NCBI RefSeq assembly: GCF_003479805.1 | Contig: NZ_QUHV01000002.1 | Coordinates: 62,001 to 126,000, forward strand | Direction of reading: 5' to 3' | DNA from: Collinsella sp. AF08-23 | GTDB taxonomy: Bacteria > Actinomycetota > Coriobacteriia > Coriobacteriales > Coriobacteriaceae | DNA: 64,000 bases | Shown here: positions 18,075 through 25,957 of the stretch, piece after piece | How the letters are laid out: each line of letters opens with the position of its first letter | How positions within the stretch are numbered: position 1 is the stretch's first letter | Position numbers and translations under genes: made by a program | Notes under the pieces: model-generated | Seen by the model: the letters and a program-made list of their open reading frames with translations, nothing else | Databases searched by the model: none | Told to the model about the DNA's origin: nothing

Positions 18075-19919
18075 ATGATGGTTGTGAAGCTGCTGCTGAA
18101 TACCGTACGGCCGTACAAATTGCTCGTCGCCGCCACGCTCGCGGCCCTGTTGTTGGACGTTGCGGGCACGCTGTACGTGCCCACGATGCTCGCCGGGATG
18201 ATCAACCAAGGTGTCGCGAGCGGGGGCACCGATTTCATCTTGGGACAGGGCCTGAAGATGCTGCTGGCGTGCTGCTGCGCGAGCGGCGGCGCCCTGCTCG
18301 GCAACTACCTATGTGCCCGTCTCGCCTCATACGTGGGCCGCGACATCCGTAACGCCGTGTATGAGGCTTCGCTCGCGTTTTCGGGTAGTGACTTCGAGGA
18401 GTTCGGCACGGGCTCGATGATCACGCGCACCCTCAACGACGTCAATGTCATCCAGCAGACGGTCATGCTCGCCACGCAGGCGATGCTGCCGGTTCCCATC
18501 ATCTGCGTCATGGGCACGGTCCTGGCATTCAAGATCGACGCCCAGATGGGCGCCATGATGCTCGCCGTGGTGACCGTGGTCATGGTCTTCGCCGTTATCG
18601 CCGTGCGCCGCGCCGCGCCGATCTTCGAGAAGATGCAGGGCTTCATCGACCGCATGAACGTTGTGCTGCGCGAGAACATCATCGGCGTGCGCGTCATCCG
18701 CGCCTTCGGCAAGGAACGCCACGAAGAGGGCCGCATGGGCCGCGTGTTCAGCGACTACGCGAACGCGGCGATCAAGGTCAACTGGATCTTCGCCGGCGTC
18801 GACTGCTTTAGCTTCTGCCTCATGAACATCGCCGAGGTGCTGCTCATGTGGCTCGGCGGCAACCGCGTGGGCGCACACGCCATGGAGATCGGCAGCATCT
18901 CGGCGGTGGTCGAGTACGCCATGCTCATCATGTTCTACATCATGATGGCCCAGTTCGTGGCACTGATGGTCCCGCGCGCGATCGTGTGCCTGCAGCGCTG
19001 CTCCGACGTCATCTACAAGCAGCCGAGCATCGTCGACGGGGTTGCCGCAGCTGACGGCGAGATCATATCAGGGACAGGAGAGGGCACCGCGGGCGTTGCT
19101 TCGGGTCTGCCGACGAAGGTGGGCGCGAACGGCGGGTGCCCCGGAGAGGGCCTGCGGTCCGCTTCGCCTGCGACTGGCGCGTGCGACGTCGTCGCCCAGT
19201 TTGACCACGCCTCGTTCCGCTTTGCCGATGCCGATGAGGACACGCTCCACGACATCGACTTCGCGTGCCGTCGCGGCCAAACAACGGCCATCATCGGATC
19301 GACGGGCTCGGGCAAGTCGACCATCGCCAAGATGCTCCTGCGTCTGCACGATGTAACGGAGGGCTCTGTGCGCTTCGCCGGCACGGACGTGCGCGACCTC
19401 ACGCAGCGCGACCTGCGCGACCGGATCGCCTACGTGCCGCAGAAGGCGTGGCTGTTTAGCGGCACGGTCGCGAGCAACCTGCGCTACGGCAATGAGAGCG
19501 CAAGCGAAACCGAGATGCGCCACGCTCTCGATGTGGCCCAGTCCGACTTCGTTTGGGGGCTTGCCGAGAAGCTCGAGGCACCTGTTGCCCAAGGCGGCAC
19601 CAACTTCTCGGGCGGTCAGCGCCAGCGCCTCGCCATCGCACGCGCCCTCATGAAGCACGCGGACCTTTACATCTTCGACGACAGCTTCTCGGCGCTCGAC
19701 TTCAAGACCGATGCCGCCCTGCGCCGCGCCCTCAAGCCCGAGACGCGCGGCGCGGCGGTGCTCATCATCGCCCAGCGCATCAACACGATCCTGCATGCCG
19801 ACCAGATCATCGTGCTCAAAGACGGTCGCATCGAGGGCAAGGGCGCGCACGAGGAGCTCATGGAGAGCTGCGAGGTGTATCGCGAGATCGCCAATAGCCA
19901 GATGAAGGGAGGTGAGTAG
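18075..19919 (+). CDS. Heterodimeric ABC exporter subunit 1 (degenerate Walker B)
   Basis: A 614-residue half-transporter with an N-terminal six-helix exporter domain (about 1-320) and an ATPase domain from about 380. Walker A GSTGSGKST has Lys414, the signature is NFSGGQRQR, and Walker B reads LYIFDDSFSALD. The residue after the Walker B aspartate is Asp rather than the catalytic Glu, as in the degenerate half of heterodimers such as TM287/288. A low-complexity linker (about 325-375) joins the domains. The next gene encodes the other half and starts 2 bases after this stop. Together they probably export lipids, peptides or drugs; the substrate cannot be read from sequence. Confidence 0.93.
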   Translation: MMVVKLLLNTVRPYKLLVAATLAALLLDVAGTLYVPTMLAGMINQGVASGGTDFILGQGLKMLLACCCASGGALLGNYLCARLASYVGRDIRNAVYEASLAFSGSDFEEFGTGSMITRTLNDVNVIQQTVMLATQAMLPVPIICVMGTVLAFKIDAQMGAMMLAVVTVVMVFAVIAVRRAAPIFEKMQGFIDRMNVVLRENIIGVRVIRAFGKERHEEGRMGRVFSDYANAAIKVNWIFAGVDCFSFCLMNIAEVLLMWLGGNRVGAHAMEIGSISAVVEYAMLIMFYIMMAQFVALMVPRAIVCLQRCSDVIYKQPSIVDGVAAADGEIISGTGEGTAGVASGLPTKVGANGGCPGEGLRSASPATGACDVVAQFDHASFRFADADEDTLHDIDFACRRGQTTAIIGSTGSGKSTIAKMLLRLHDVTEGSVRFAGTDVRDLTQRDLRDRIAYVPQKAWLFSGTVASNLRYGNESASETEMRHALDVAQSDFVWGLAEKLEAPVAQGGTNFSGGQRQRLAIARALMKHADLYIFDDSFSALDFKTDAALRRALKPETRGAAVLIIAQRINTILHADQIIVLKDGRIEGKGAHEELMESCEVYREIANSQMKGGE

Positions 19920-19920
19920 C

Positions 19921-21846
19921 ATGGCGTGGAATAAGAAGAAGCGCAACGATGGCGGTGACGAGCTGTTCTCCGAGAACTCTCGCATCGAGCGCGAGCGCAA
20001 GCAGGGTGCCATAGAGGACGCCCAGGCGATGGCCGATAATTCCGGCACGCCGGAGGAGGGGCTCGGGGTGCCGAAGGACGCCTGGGGCACCGTGCGCCGC
20101 CTCTGGGGCGCCGCCCGCGGAGAGCGCTGGCGCTTCGGCGTGGTGGTTGCCGCCATTATCGTCTACACGGGCTTCCATGTCGCCGCCCCCGCGTACAGCG
20201 CGCACGTGATCGACGTCCTGTGGACGAGCATTCAGGCCGCCTTCGCCGAGGGCCGCACGTTCACCGTCGGCTGGGACACGGGCGGCCGTGAACTCGCCAT
20301 CTACTTCGCCATCTGGACGGGTGCCTGTGCGCTGTACTCGGTTCAGTGCTTCGTCATGGCGGGCTTCGCCGAGAAGCTCAACCTCTCTCTGCGCACAAGC
20401 ATCGCCGAGAAGCTCAACCGCCTTCCGCTCAAGTTCTACGACGGCCACAAGCCCGGCGAGGTCGTGAGCCGTGCCACCAACGACCTGGACAAGATGTCCG
20501 AGGTGCTGCAAACCGGCCTGCTCAAGCTCATGAGCGCCGTGGGCACCATCGTCGGCGCGCTGTTCATGATGTTCCGCTACAGCCTCCTGCTCACCGGCAT
20601 CTTCCTGGTGTTCGCCCTGTTCTCGACGGTGGTGACCCAGTACGTCTCAAAGCAGACGCTGCGGCTCGCTGCGGAGCGCCAGCGCTACGTGGGTAAGCTC
20701 ACCGCGACGGTCGAGGAGGCCTACTCGGGCCGCCTCATCATCAAGAGCTTCAACCGCGAGGAGCTGAGCGCCGCCGAGGTGAGCGAGTTGTCGGATAAGC
20801 TCGCCCGCGCCAGCCGCAGGGCCGACTTCGCGACCAACGCCATCAGCCCGCTGATCCGTTTCATCATCCGCCTGGCGCAGGTGCTCATCGCCATCGTCGC
20901 GGGGGGCATGCTCGTGGGCGGTCAGATCACCATCGGCGTGTTCCAGGCGTTCTTTCACTACATCTATCAGGTGTCCGAGCCGCTCACGCAGCTCTCGTTC
21001 ACCATCAACACGCTGCAGAACGCCCTGGCGAGCGTCGAGCGCGTGTTCGACATCCTCGATGAGGAGGAGGTCGAGCCCGACCCTGCCCCCGATGTGGCCG
21101 CGAGCCTGCCGGCGGAAGTCGAGGGGCGCGTGGACTTTGAGCACGTGCGCTTTGGCTACGACCCGGAAAAGCCGCTCATGCGCGATGTGACGTTCCATGT
21201 GAAGCCCGGCCAGAAGATCGCCATCGTGGGCGCGACGGGTGCCGGCAAGACGACGCTCATCAACCTGCTCATGCGCTTCTACGAGATCGGCGCTGGCGAG
21301 ATCGCGCTTGATGGTGTGGACACCCATGCCATGACGCGCGCGGACCTGCGCCGGAACTTCGGCATGGTGCTGCAGGATGCATGGCTGTTCGACGGCACCA
21401 TCGCCGAAAATATCGCCTATGGGCGCCCGGAAGCCACGCGCGAGGAGATCGTCGCCGCCGCCGAGATGGCGCGCATGGACCACTTTGTCCGCACGATGCC
21501 CCAAGGCTACGATACGCATGTTGAGAACGACGCTGAGAACATCAGCCAGGGCCAGCGCCAGCTGCTCACCATTGCGCGCGTCATTCTGTGCGACCCCAAA
21601 ATCTTGATCTTGGACGAGGCGACCTCGAGCGTGGACACGCGCACCGAGCGCGACATCGTCCGAGCCATGGAGACGCTCATGCATGGGCGGACGAGCTTCG
21701 TCATCGCACATCGCCTGAGCACGATCGTCGACGCCGATCTCATCCTGCACATGCGCGCCGGCACCATCATCGAGCAGGGTACGCATGAGGAGCTACTCGC
21801 CGAGGACGGGCCGTATGCCGACCTGTATCGCAGCCAGTTCGCTTAA
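19921..21846 (+). CDS. Heterodimeric ABC exporter subunit 2 (catalytic Walker B, altered signature)
   Basis: A 641-residue partner of the preceding subunit. It has a charged cytoplasmic N-terminal extension of about 70 residues, six membrane helices, then an ATPase domain with Walker A GATGAGKTT, signature NISQGQRQ and Walker B ILILDEATSSVD with the normal catalytic Glu. The signature has Gln in place of the first Gly of SGGQ. This complements subunit 1, which has a good signature but no catalytic Glu, so the pair should have one active and one degenerate ATP site. ATG 19921 follows AGGGAGGTGA within the end of the upstream gene; translation is probably coupled. Confidence 0.93.
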   Translation: MAWNKKKRNDGGDELFSENSRIERERKQGAIEDAQAMADNSGTPEEGLGVPKDAWGTVRRLWGAARGERWRFGVVVAAIIVYTGFHVAAPAYSAHVIDVLWTSIQAAFAEGRTFTVGWDTGGRELAIYFAIWTGACALYSVQCFVMAGFAEKLNLSLRTSIAEKLNRLPLKFYDGHKPGEVVSRATNDLDKMSEVLQTGLLKLMSAVGTIVGALFMMFRYSLLLTGIFLVFALFSTVVTQYVSKQTLRLAAERQRYVGKLTATVEEAYSGRLIIKSFNREELSAAEVSELSDKLARASRRADFATNAISPLIRFIIRLAQVLIAIVAGGMLVGGQITIGVFQAFFHYIYQVSEPLTQLSFTINTLQNALASVERVFDILDEEEVEPDPAPDVAASLPAEVEGRVDFEHVRFGYDPEKPLMRDVTFHVKPGQKIAIVGATGAGKTTLINLLMRFYEIGAGEIALDGVDTHAMTRADLRRNFGMVLQDAWLFDGTIAENIAYGRPEATREEIVAAAEMARMDHFVRTMPQGYDTHVENDAENISQGQRQLLTIARVILCDPKILILDEATSSVDTRTERDIVRAMETLMHGRTSFVIAHRLSTIVDADLILHMRAGTIIEQGTHEELLAEDGPYADLYRSQFA

Positions 21847-22311
21847 AGATCGTGAGGGCGCACGGCCGCCCGGTCGGTCGCCGTATCGCGCCGCGCCGGC
21901 CTGGCGCCCGCCTGGGCTGGCCGCCCCGTTCCGCTCCGGGGCGCGGCCATCCGAGCGGATGCGCACCGCTCCGTCCTCGACTTGTGGTGAGCCTGGGCGG
22001 GCCGTGCGCCGTGACCCAATCCGCTTACGGCCTGCTTGCCGCCGTTCAACGGAATGAAAAAGCCCGATTGGGGGCGTTTAAATGCGAGTCGCCGCATCGA
22101 GTGCAAGCCGCGACATATCACGTATATGGCGCGTACCTGCGGACTTACCGTGCTGAAATAGTGGGGCGAAAAACTGAATCTATATAACAACCCCTCGACC
22201 TGCGAATATGCATTATTTTCCCTGTTCGACAAAGGGTTGAATATTACGGACGAGCGGCATACCATAACAGAAGTTGTGTTCAAAACGTGTATCAACAGAG
22301 GAGGTTGTGTG
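21847..22311. other. Gene-free 465-bp leader before manXYZ operon
   Basis: No credible gene on either strand. The first 120 bases are very GC-rich with a GGCCGCCCCG / CGGGGCGCGGCC hairpin (about 21919-21948) that may help end the ABC transcript. The last 200 bases are unusually AT-rich for this genome, consistent with a promoter for the PTS operon. I found no sigma-54 -24/-12 pair with correct spacing. Confidence 0.5.
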
Positions 22312-23304
22312 ATGGTAAGTATCGTTTTGGCAAGCCACGGTGACTTGGCAGAGGGTCTGAAGATGACCGGTTCGATGGTCTTCGGCGATCAGCCCAACGT
22401 CGCCACGGTTTCCCTCATGCCGAGCATGGGTCCGGACGACTTCCGCCAGAAGGTGGAAGAGGCGGTCGCTTCCTTCGACGATCCCGAGGACGTCTTGTTC
22501 CTCGTCGATCTGTGGGGCGGCACGCCCTTCAACCAGATCAGCGGTCTGTTCGACGCCCATCCCAGTTGGGCGATCCTGACCGGCGTGAACCTGCCGATGC
22601 TCGTCGAGGTGTACACCGCTCGCTTCGACGCATCCAAGACGGCCCACGATATCGCCAAGCACGTCATTTCCGAGGCCCGCGCCGGCGTTCGCGTCAAGCC
22701 TGAGTCTCTCGAGCCTGTGGAGGCCAAGCCCGCGGCAGTCGCGGCGCCGGCCGCCCATCAGGGTGCCATCCCCGAGGGCACGGTCCTCGGCGACGGCCAC
22801 ATCAAGTTCGTGCTCGCCCGTGTCGATACCCGTCTGCTCCACGGTCAGGTGGCAACCACGTGGACCAAGATGACCAACCCCGATCGCATCATCGTCGTGT
22901 CCGACGCCGTCTCTCACGATGACCTGCGCAAGTCCATGATCATGGAGGCCGCGCCTCCCGGAGTTAAGGCCCACGTCGTCCCGGTCCAGAAGATGATCGA
23001 GGTCGCCAAGGACCCGCGTTTCGGCGCCACCAAGGCCATGCTTCTGTTCGAGACCCCGCAGGACCTGCTCCGCGCGGTTGAGGGCGGCGTGGACATCAAG
23101 GAGGTCAACCTCGGCTCGATGGCCCACTCCGTGGGCAAGGTCGTCGTGACCAACGCCATCGCCATGGATAACGACGACGTCGAGACGCTCGAGACGCTCG
23201 CCGCCCGTGGCATCTCCTTCGACATCCGCAAGGTCCCGGCAGATTCCGCCGAGTCCTTCGACGCGATGATCAAGAAGGCCAAGTCCGAGCTGGCCGCCCA
23301 GTAA
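22312..23304 (+). CDS. manX: Mannose-family PTS component EIIAB
   Basis: A 330-residue fused EIIAB protein of the mannose PTS family, cytoplasmic, which passes phosphate from HPr to the incoming sugar. The EIIA half begins MVSIVLASHGDLAEG with the phospho-accepting His9. A linker rich in Ala, Pro and Lys (about 130-155) leads to the EIIB half, where ARVDTRLLHGQVATTW holds His177. The start is fixed by AGAGGAGGTTGTG. It is followed by EIIC (10-base gap), EIID and ManO, a complete operon. Mannose-family systems take up mannose, glucose, fructose, sorbose or amino sugars; the residues here do not decide which. Confidence 0.96.
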   Translation: MVSIVLASHGDLAEGLKMTGSMVFGDQPNVATVSLMPSMGPDDFRQKVEEAVASFDDPEDVLFLVDLWGGTPFNQISGLFDAHPSWAILTGVNLPMLVEVYTARFDASKTAHDIAKHVISEARAGVRVKPESLEPVEAKPAAVAAPAAHQGAIPEGTVLGDGHIKFVLARVDTRLLHGQVATTWTKMTNPDRIIVVSDAVSHDDLRKSMIMEAAPPGVKAHVVPVQKMIEVAKDPRFGATKAMLLFETPQDLLRAVEGGVDIKEVNLGSMAHSVGKVVVTNAIAMDNDDVETLETLAARGISFDIRKVPADSAESFDAMIKKAKSELAAQ

Positions 23305-23314
23305 AGGAGGGAAT

Positions 23315-24130
23315 ATGTCAGCACTTTCGATCGTTTTGATCGCCATCATCGCGCTGCTGGCCGGTATGGAGGGTATTCTGGACGAGTTCCAGTTCCACCA
23401 GCCGCTCGTGGCCTGCACGCTCATCGGTCTTGTGACCGGCCACCTGCAGGAGGGCGTCATGCTCGGCGGCTCCCTGCAGATGATCGCCCTCGGTTGGGCG
23501 AACGTCGGCGCCGCCGTCGCGCCCGATGCGGCCCTGGCCTCCGTTGCGTCCGCCATCATCATGGTGCTCGCGCTCGACGGTGGCACGGCCGACTCCCAGA
23601 CGGCCATCACCACCTCTATCGCTCTCGCCGTGCCGCTGTCCGTGGCTGGCCTGTTCCTGACGATGATCTGCCGCACACTCGCCATCCCCCTGGTTCACGC
23701 CATGGATGCCGCCGCCGAGAAGGGCAACTTCAAGGGCATTGAGATGTGGCAGATCCTGGCCATCCTCATGCAGGGTGCCCGCATCGCCATCCCGGCTGTG
23801 GCCCTGTGCTTCGTCTCGCCCGAGATTGTGACCGACGCGCTCAACATGATGCCCGAATGGCTGTCCGGCGGCATGGCCGTCGGCGGTGGCATGGTCGCCG
23901 CTGTCGGTTACGCCATGGTCATCAACATGATGGCGACCAAGGAGGTCTGGCCGTTCTTCGCGCTCGGCTTCGTCTTCGCCGCCATTTCCGAGCTCACGCT
24001 CATCGCCCTTGGCGTTATCGGCGTGTCCCTCGCCCTGCTGTACCTCGGCCTCAAGGACCTGGCCAAGAACAGCGGCGGTTCTGCCGGCACCGGCGACCCG
24101 CTCGGCGACATCCTGAACGATTACGAGTAA
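23315..24130 (+). CDS. manY: Mannose-family PTS component EIIC
   Basis: A 271-residue membrane permease subunit, PTS mannose/sorbose EIIC, with about eight hydrophobic segments. The N-terminus LLAGMEGILDEFQFHQPLVACTLIGLVTG and GGSLQMIALGWANVGAAVAPD are family signatures. AAAGGAGGGAAT precedes the ATG. It forms the sugar pore together with EIID, encoded next. Confidence 0.96.
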   Translation: MSALSIVLIAIIALLAGMEGILDEFQFHQPLVACTLIGLVTGHLQEGVMLGGSLQMIALGWANVGAAVAPDAALASVASAIIMVLALDGGTADSQTAITTSIALAVPLSVAGLFLTMICRTLAIPLVHAMDAAAEKGNFKGIEMWQILAILMQGARIAIPAVALCFVSPEIVTDALNMMPEWLSGGMAVGGGMVAAVGYAMVINMMATKEVWPFFALGFVFAAISELTLIALGVIGVSLALLYLGLKDLAKNSGGSAGTGDPLGDILNDYE

Positions 24131-24149
24131 GGAAGGGAGGACGTACATC

Positions 24150-25070
24150 ATGGCAGAGAACAAGGTTCAGCTTTCCAAGTCCGACCGCATGTCGGTGTGC
24201 ATGCGTCATCAGTTCCTGCAGGGCTCGTGGAACTACGAGCGCATGCAGAACGGCGGCTGGTGCTTCGCTATGATCCCCGCGATCAAGAAGCTCTACTCCA
24301 ACAAGGAGGACCAGATCGCGGCGCTCAAGCGTCACATGGAGTTCTACAACACGCATCCGTACGTGTCCGCTCCCGTTATCGGCGTCACCCTCGCCCTTGA
24401 GGAGGACCGCGCCAACGGTGCGCAGGTCGAGGACGCCGCCATCCAGGGCGTTAAGGTCGGCATGATGGGCCCGCTGGCTGGCGTTGGCGACCCCGTCTTC
24501 TGGTTCACCCTTCGCCCGATCCTCGGTGCCCTTGGCGCTTCCCTCGCTCTGGGCGGCTCCATCATGGGCCCGCTGCTGTTCTTCTTCGCGTGGAACATCA
24601 TCCGTATCGCCTTCCTGTGGTACACCCAGGAGTTTGGCTACAAGGTTGGTACCTCCATCACCAAGGACCTCTCTGGCGGTCTTATGGGCAAGATCACCGA
24701 GGGTGCCTCCATTCTGGGCATGTTCATCATCGGCGCGCTCGTGCAGCGCTGGGTGAGCATCTCCTTCACGCCGGTCGTCTCCACGGTTCAGCAGTCCCCC
24801 GGCGCCTACATCGATTGGGCGAGCCTGCCCGCGGGTACTGAGGGCATCCATCAGGCCTTGAGCCAGTTCGCGGCGCTCGGTCCCACCGGCCTCGAGGTCG
24901 CCAAGGTGACCACGCTCCAGGCCAATCTCGACCAGCTGATCCCCGGCCTTGCCGCCGTGGGCCTCACGCTCCTGTGCTGCCAGCTGCTCAAGAAGAAGGT
25001 CTCCCCGATCGTCATCATCATTGCCCTGTTCGCCGTCGGCATCATCGCCCGCCTTGCCGGCATCATGTAA
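24150..25070 (+). CDS. manZ: Mannose-family PTS component EIID
   Basis: A 306-residue membrane subunit of the same PTS. Family motifs include RHQFLQGSWNYERMQNGGW near the start, EFYNTHPYVSAPVIG, GVKVGMMGPLAGVGDPVFW and the hydrophobic C-terminal helices. GGAAGGGAGG precedes the ATG with a slightly long spacer. In lactic acid bacteria EIIC/EIID pairs are receptors for class IIa bacteriocins and for phage lambda DNA entry in E. coli; whether that holds here is unknown. Confidence 0.96.
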   Translation: MAENKVQLSKSDRMSVCMRHQFLQGSWNYERMQNGGWCFAMIPAIKKLYSNKEDQIAALKRHMEFYNTHPYVSAPVIGVTLALEEDRANGAQVEDAAIQGVKVGMMGPLAGVGDPVFWFTLRPILGALGASLALGGSIMGPLLFFFAWNIIRIAFLWYTQEFGYKVGTSITKDLSGGLMGKITEGASILGMFIIGALVQRWVSISFTPVVSTVQQSPGAYIDWASLPAGTEGIHQALSQFAALGPTGLEVAKVTTLQANLDQLIPGLAAVGLTLLCCQLLKKKVSPIVIIIALFAVGIIARLAGIM

Positions 25071-25186
25071 GACATCCGGGGTCTGAGCGCGTTTGTCGCG
25101 CTTGCACCTAAATTCGCGCCTGCTACCATGGTCTACCATCGGTGGCAGGCGCGTTTTCAATAGCGCGAAGAGGAGAGGGGACCAAG

Positions 25187-25567
25187 ATGGCGCAGTCGCA
25201 GAACAGCTCCGTCTATTACACCGAGCACGCCACATCGTTTCACGGTATGGCCACATACGGAAACGTGATGCTGGGGAACAAGGCCTTCGAGTTCTACAAC
25301 GAGCGCAACCCCGAGGACTACATTCAGATTCCCTGGGACGAGATCGATCGCGTGGCGGCGTCCGTCATGTTCGGGGGCAAGAAGATCGCGCGTTTCGCTA
25401 TCTTCGTACACGGCAGCGAGTCGGGCTTCTCGTTCTCGACGCGAGACAACAAGGCGACGCTTCGGGCCATGCGCGAGCATGTCCCGGAGGAGAAATTGCT
25501 GCGTTCTTTGAGCTTCTTTGACGTGATCAAGCGTGGCGTGCTGTCACTGTTCCGCAAAAACCGCTAG
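25187..25567 (+). CDS. manO: ManO-like DUF956 protein
   Basis: A 126-residue DUF956 protein, which in Firmicutes follows manLMN/manXYZ as ManO, a likely local regulator or accessory of the PTS. The sequence runs VYYTEHATSFHGMATYGNVMLGNKAFEFYN and later PWDEIDRVAASVMFGGKKIARFAIF, matching the family. I start at ATG 25187 after GAGGAGAGGGGACC; a longer frame from 25142 lacks support. It lies 116 bases after manZ with no strong terminator between, so it is probably in the operon. Confidence 0.88.
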   Translation: MAQSQNSSVYYTEHATSFHGMATYGNVMLGNKAFEFYNERNPEDYIQIPWDEIDRVAASVMFGGKKIARFAIFVHGSESGFSFSTRDNKATLRAMREHVPEEKLLRSLSFFDVIKRGVLSLFRKNR

Positions 25568-25639
25568 AATATCGAGAGTGCGCTTTTGCGACTCGGCCGG
25601 TGCCGTCCGGCCCGCCCGATCGTTTCCGGTAAGCCCGGA

Positions 25640-25667
25640 TTGACGCTTTACGGGTTTTAGGTACGGT
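25640..25667 (+). promoter_or_regulatory. Promoter of tRNA-Arg(CCT)
   Basis: TTGACG at 25640-25645 and TACGGT at 25662-25667 with a 16-base spacer, about 18 bases upstream of the tRNA 5' end. Confidence 0.6.
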
Positions 25668-25685
25668 CGCCGCACACATGGCAAT

Positions 25686-25761
25686 GCCTCCGTAGCTCAG
25701 GGGATAGAGCACCGCTCTCCTAAAGCGGGTGTCGTACGTTCGAATCGTATCGGGGGCACCA
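25686..25761 (+). tRNA. tRNA-Arg (anticodon CCT)
   Basis: A 76-base cloverleaf: acceptor arms GCCTCCG and CGGGGGC (one T-G pair), anticodon stem CCGCT/AGCGG around loop CTCCTAA (anticodon CCT, reading AGG), T-loop TTCGAAT, encoded CCA. It sits between the PTS operon and a convergent kinase cluster. Confidence 0.96.
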
Positions 25762-25772
25762 TTGAGAAATAG

Positions 25773-25808
25773 CAGGCCAGAGGACGTATCTCCTCTGGCC
25801 TGATTTTT
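25773..25808 (+). terminator. Terminator of tRNA-Arg(CCT)
   Basis: A perfect 12-bp stem, CAGGCCAGAGGA (25773-25784) with TCCTCTGGCCTG (25791-25802), followed by ATTTTT. Confidence 0.9.
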
Positions 25809-25900
25809 CCCATACGGAATACCTGATCACGCTGAGCAAGCGTGGGGAGTGGGGCTCGAAACGGGAGGCCCGTTCCAAAGCCCACAGCACTGGTCGAGAT

Positions 25901-25938
25901 AAAAAAACGCGCTTGGGGCTCAATCCCCAAGCGCGTTT
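25901..25938 (-). terminator. Terminator of the kinase/cell-wall cluster
   Basis: A 14-bp perfect stem (25905-25918 with 25925-25938, loop of 6), read on the minus strand and followed by seven T. It lies 20 bases after the PASTA kinase stop and ends the long leftward operon. Confidence 0.9.
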
Positions 25939-25957
25939 TCCGTTCGCGTGGCGTGCG

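Noticed and set aside
21950..22311. Sigma-54 promoter for the mannose PTS operon
   Set aside because: The best TGGC...TGC candidate (near 22126) has the GG and GC elements one base too close, and no LevR-type activator gene is nearby.
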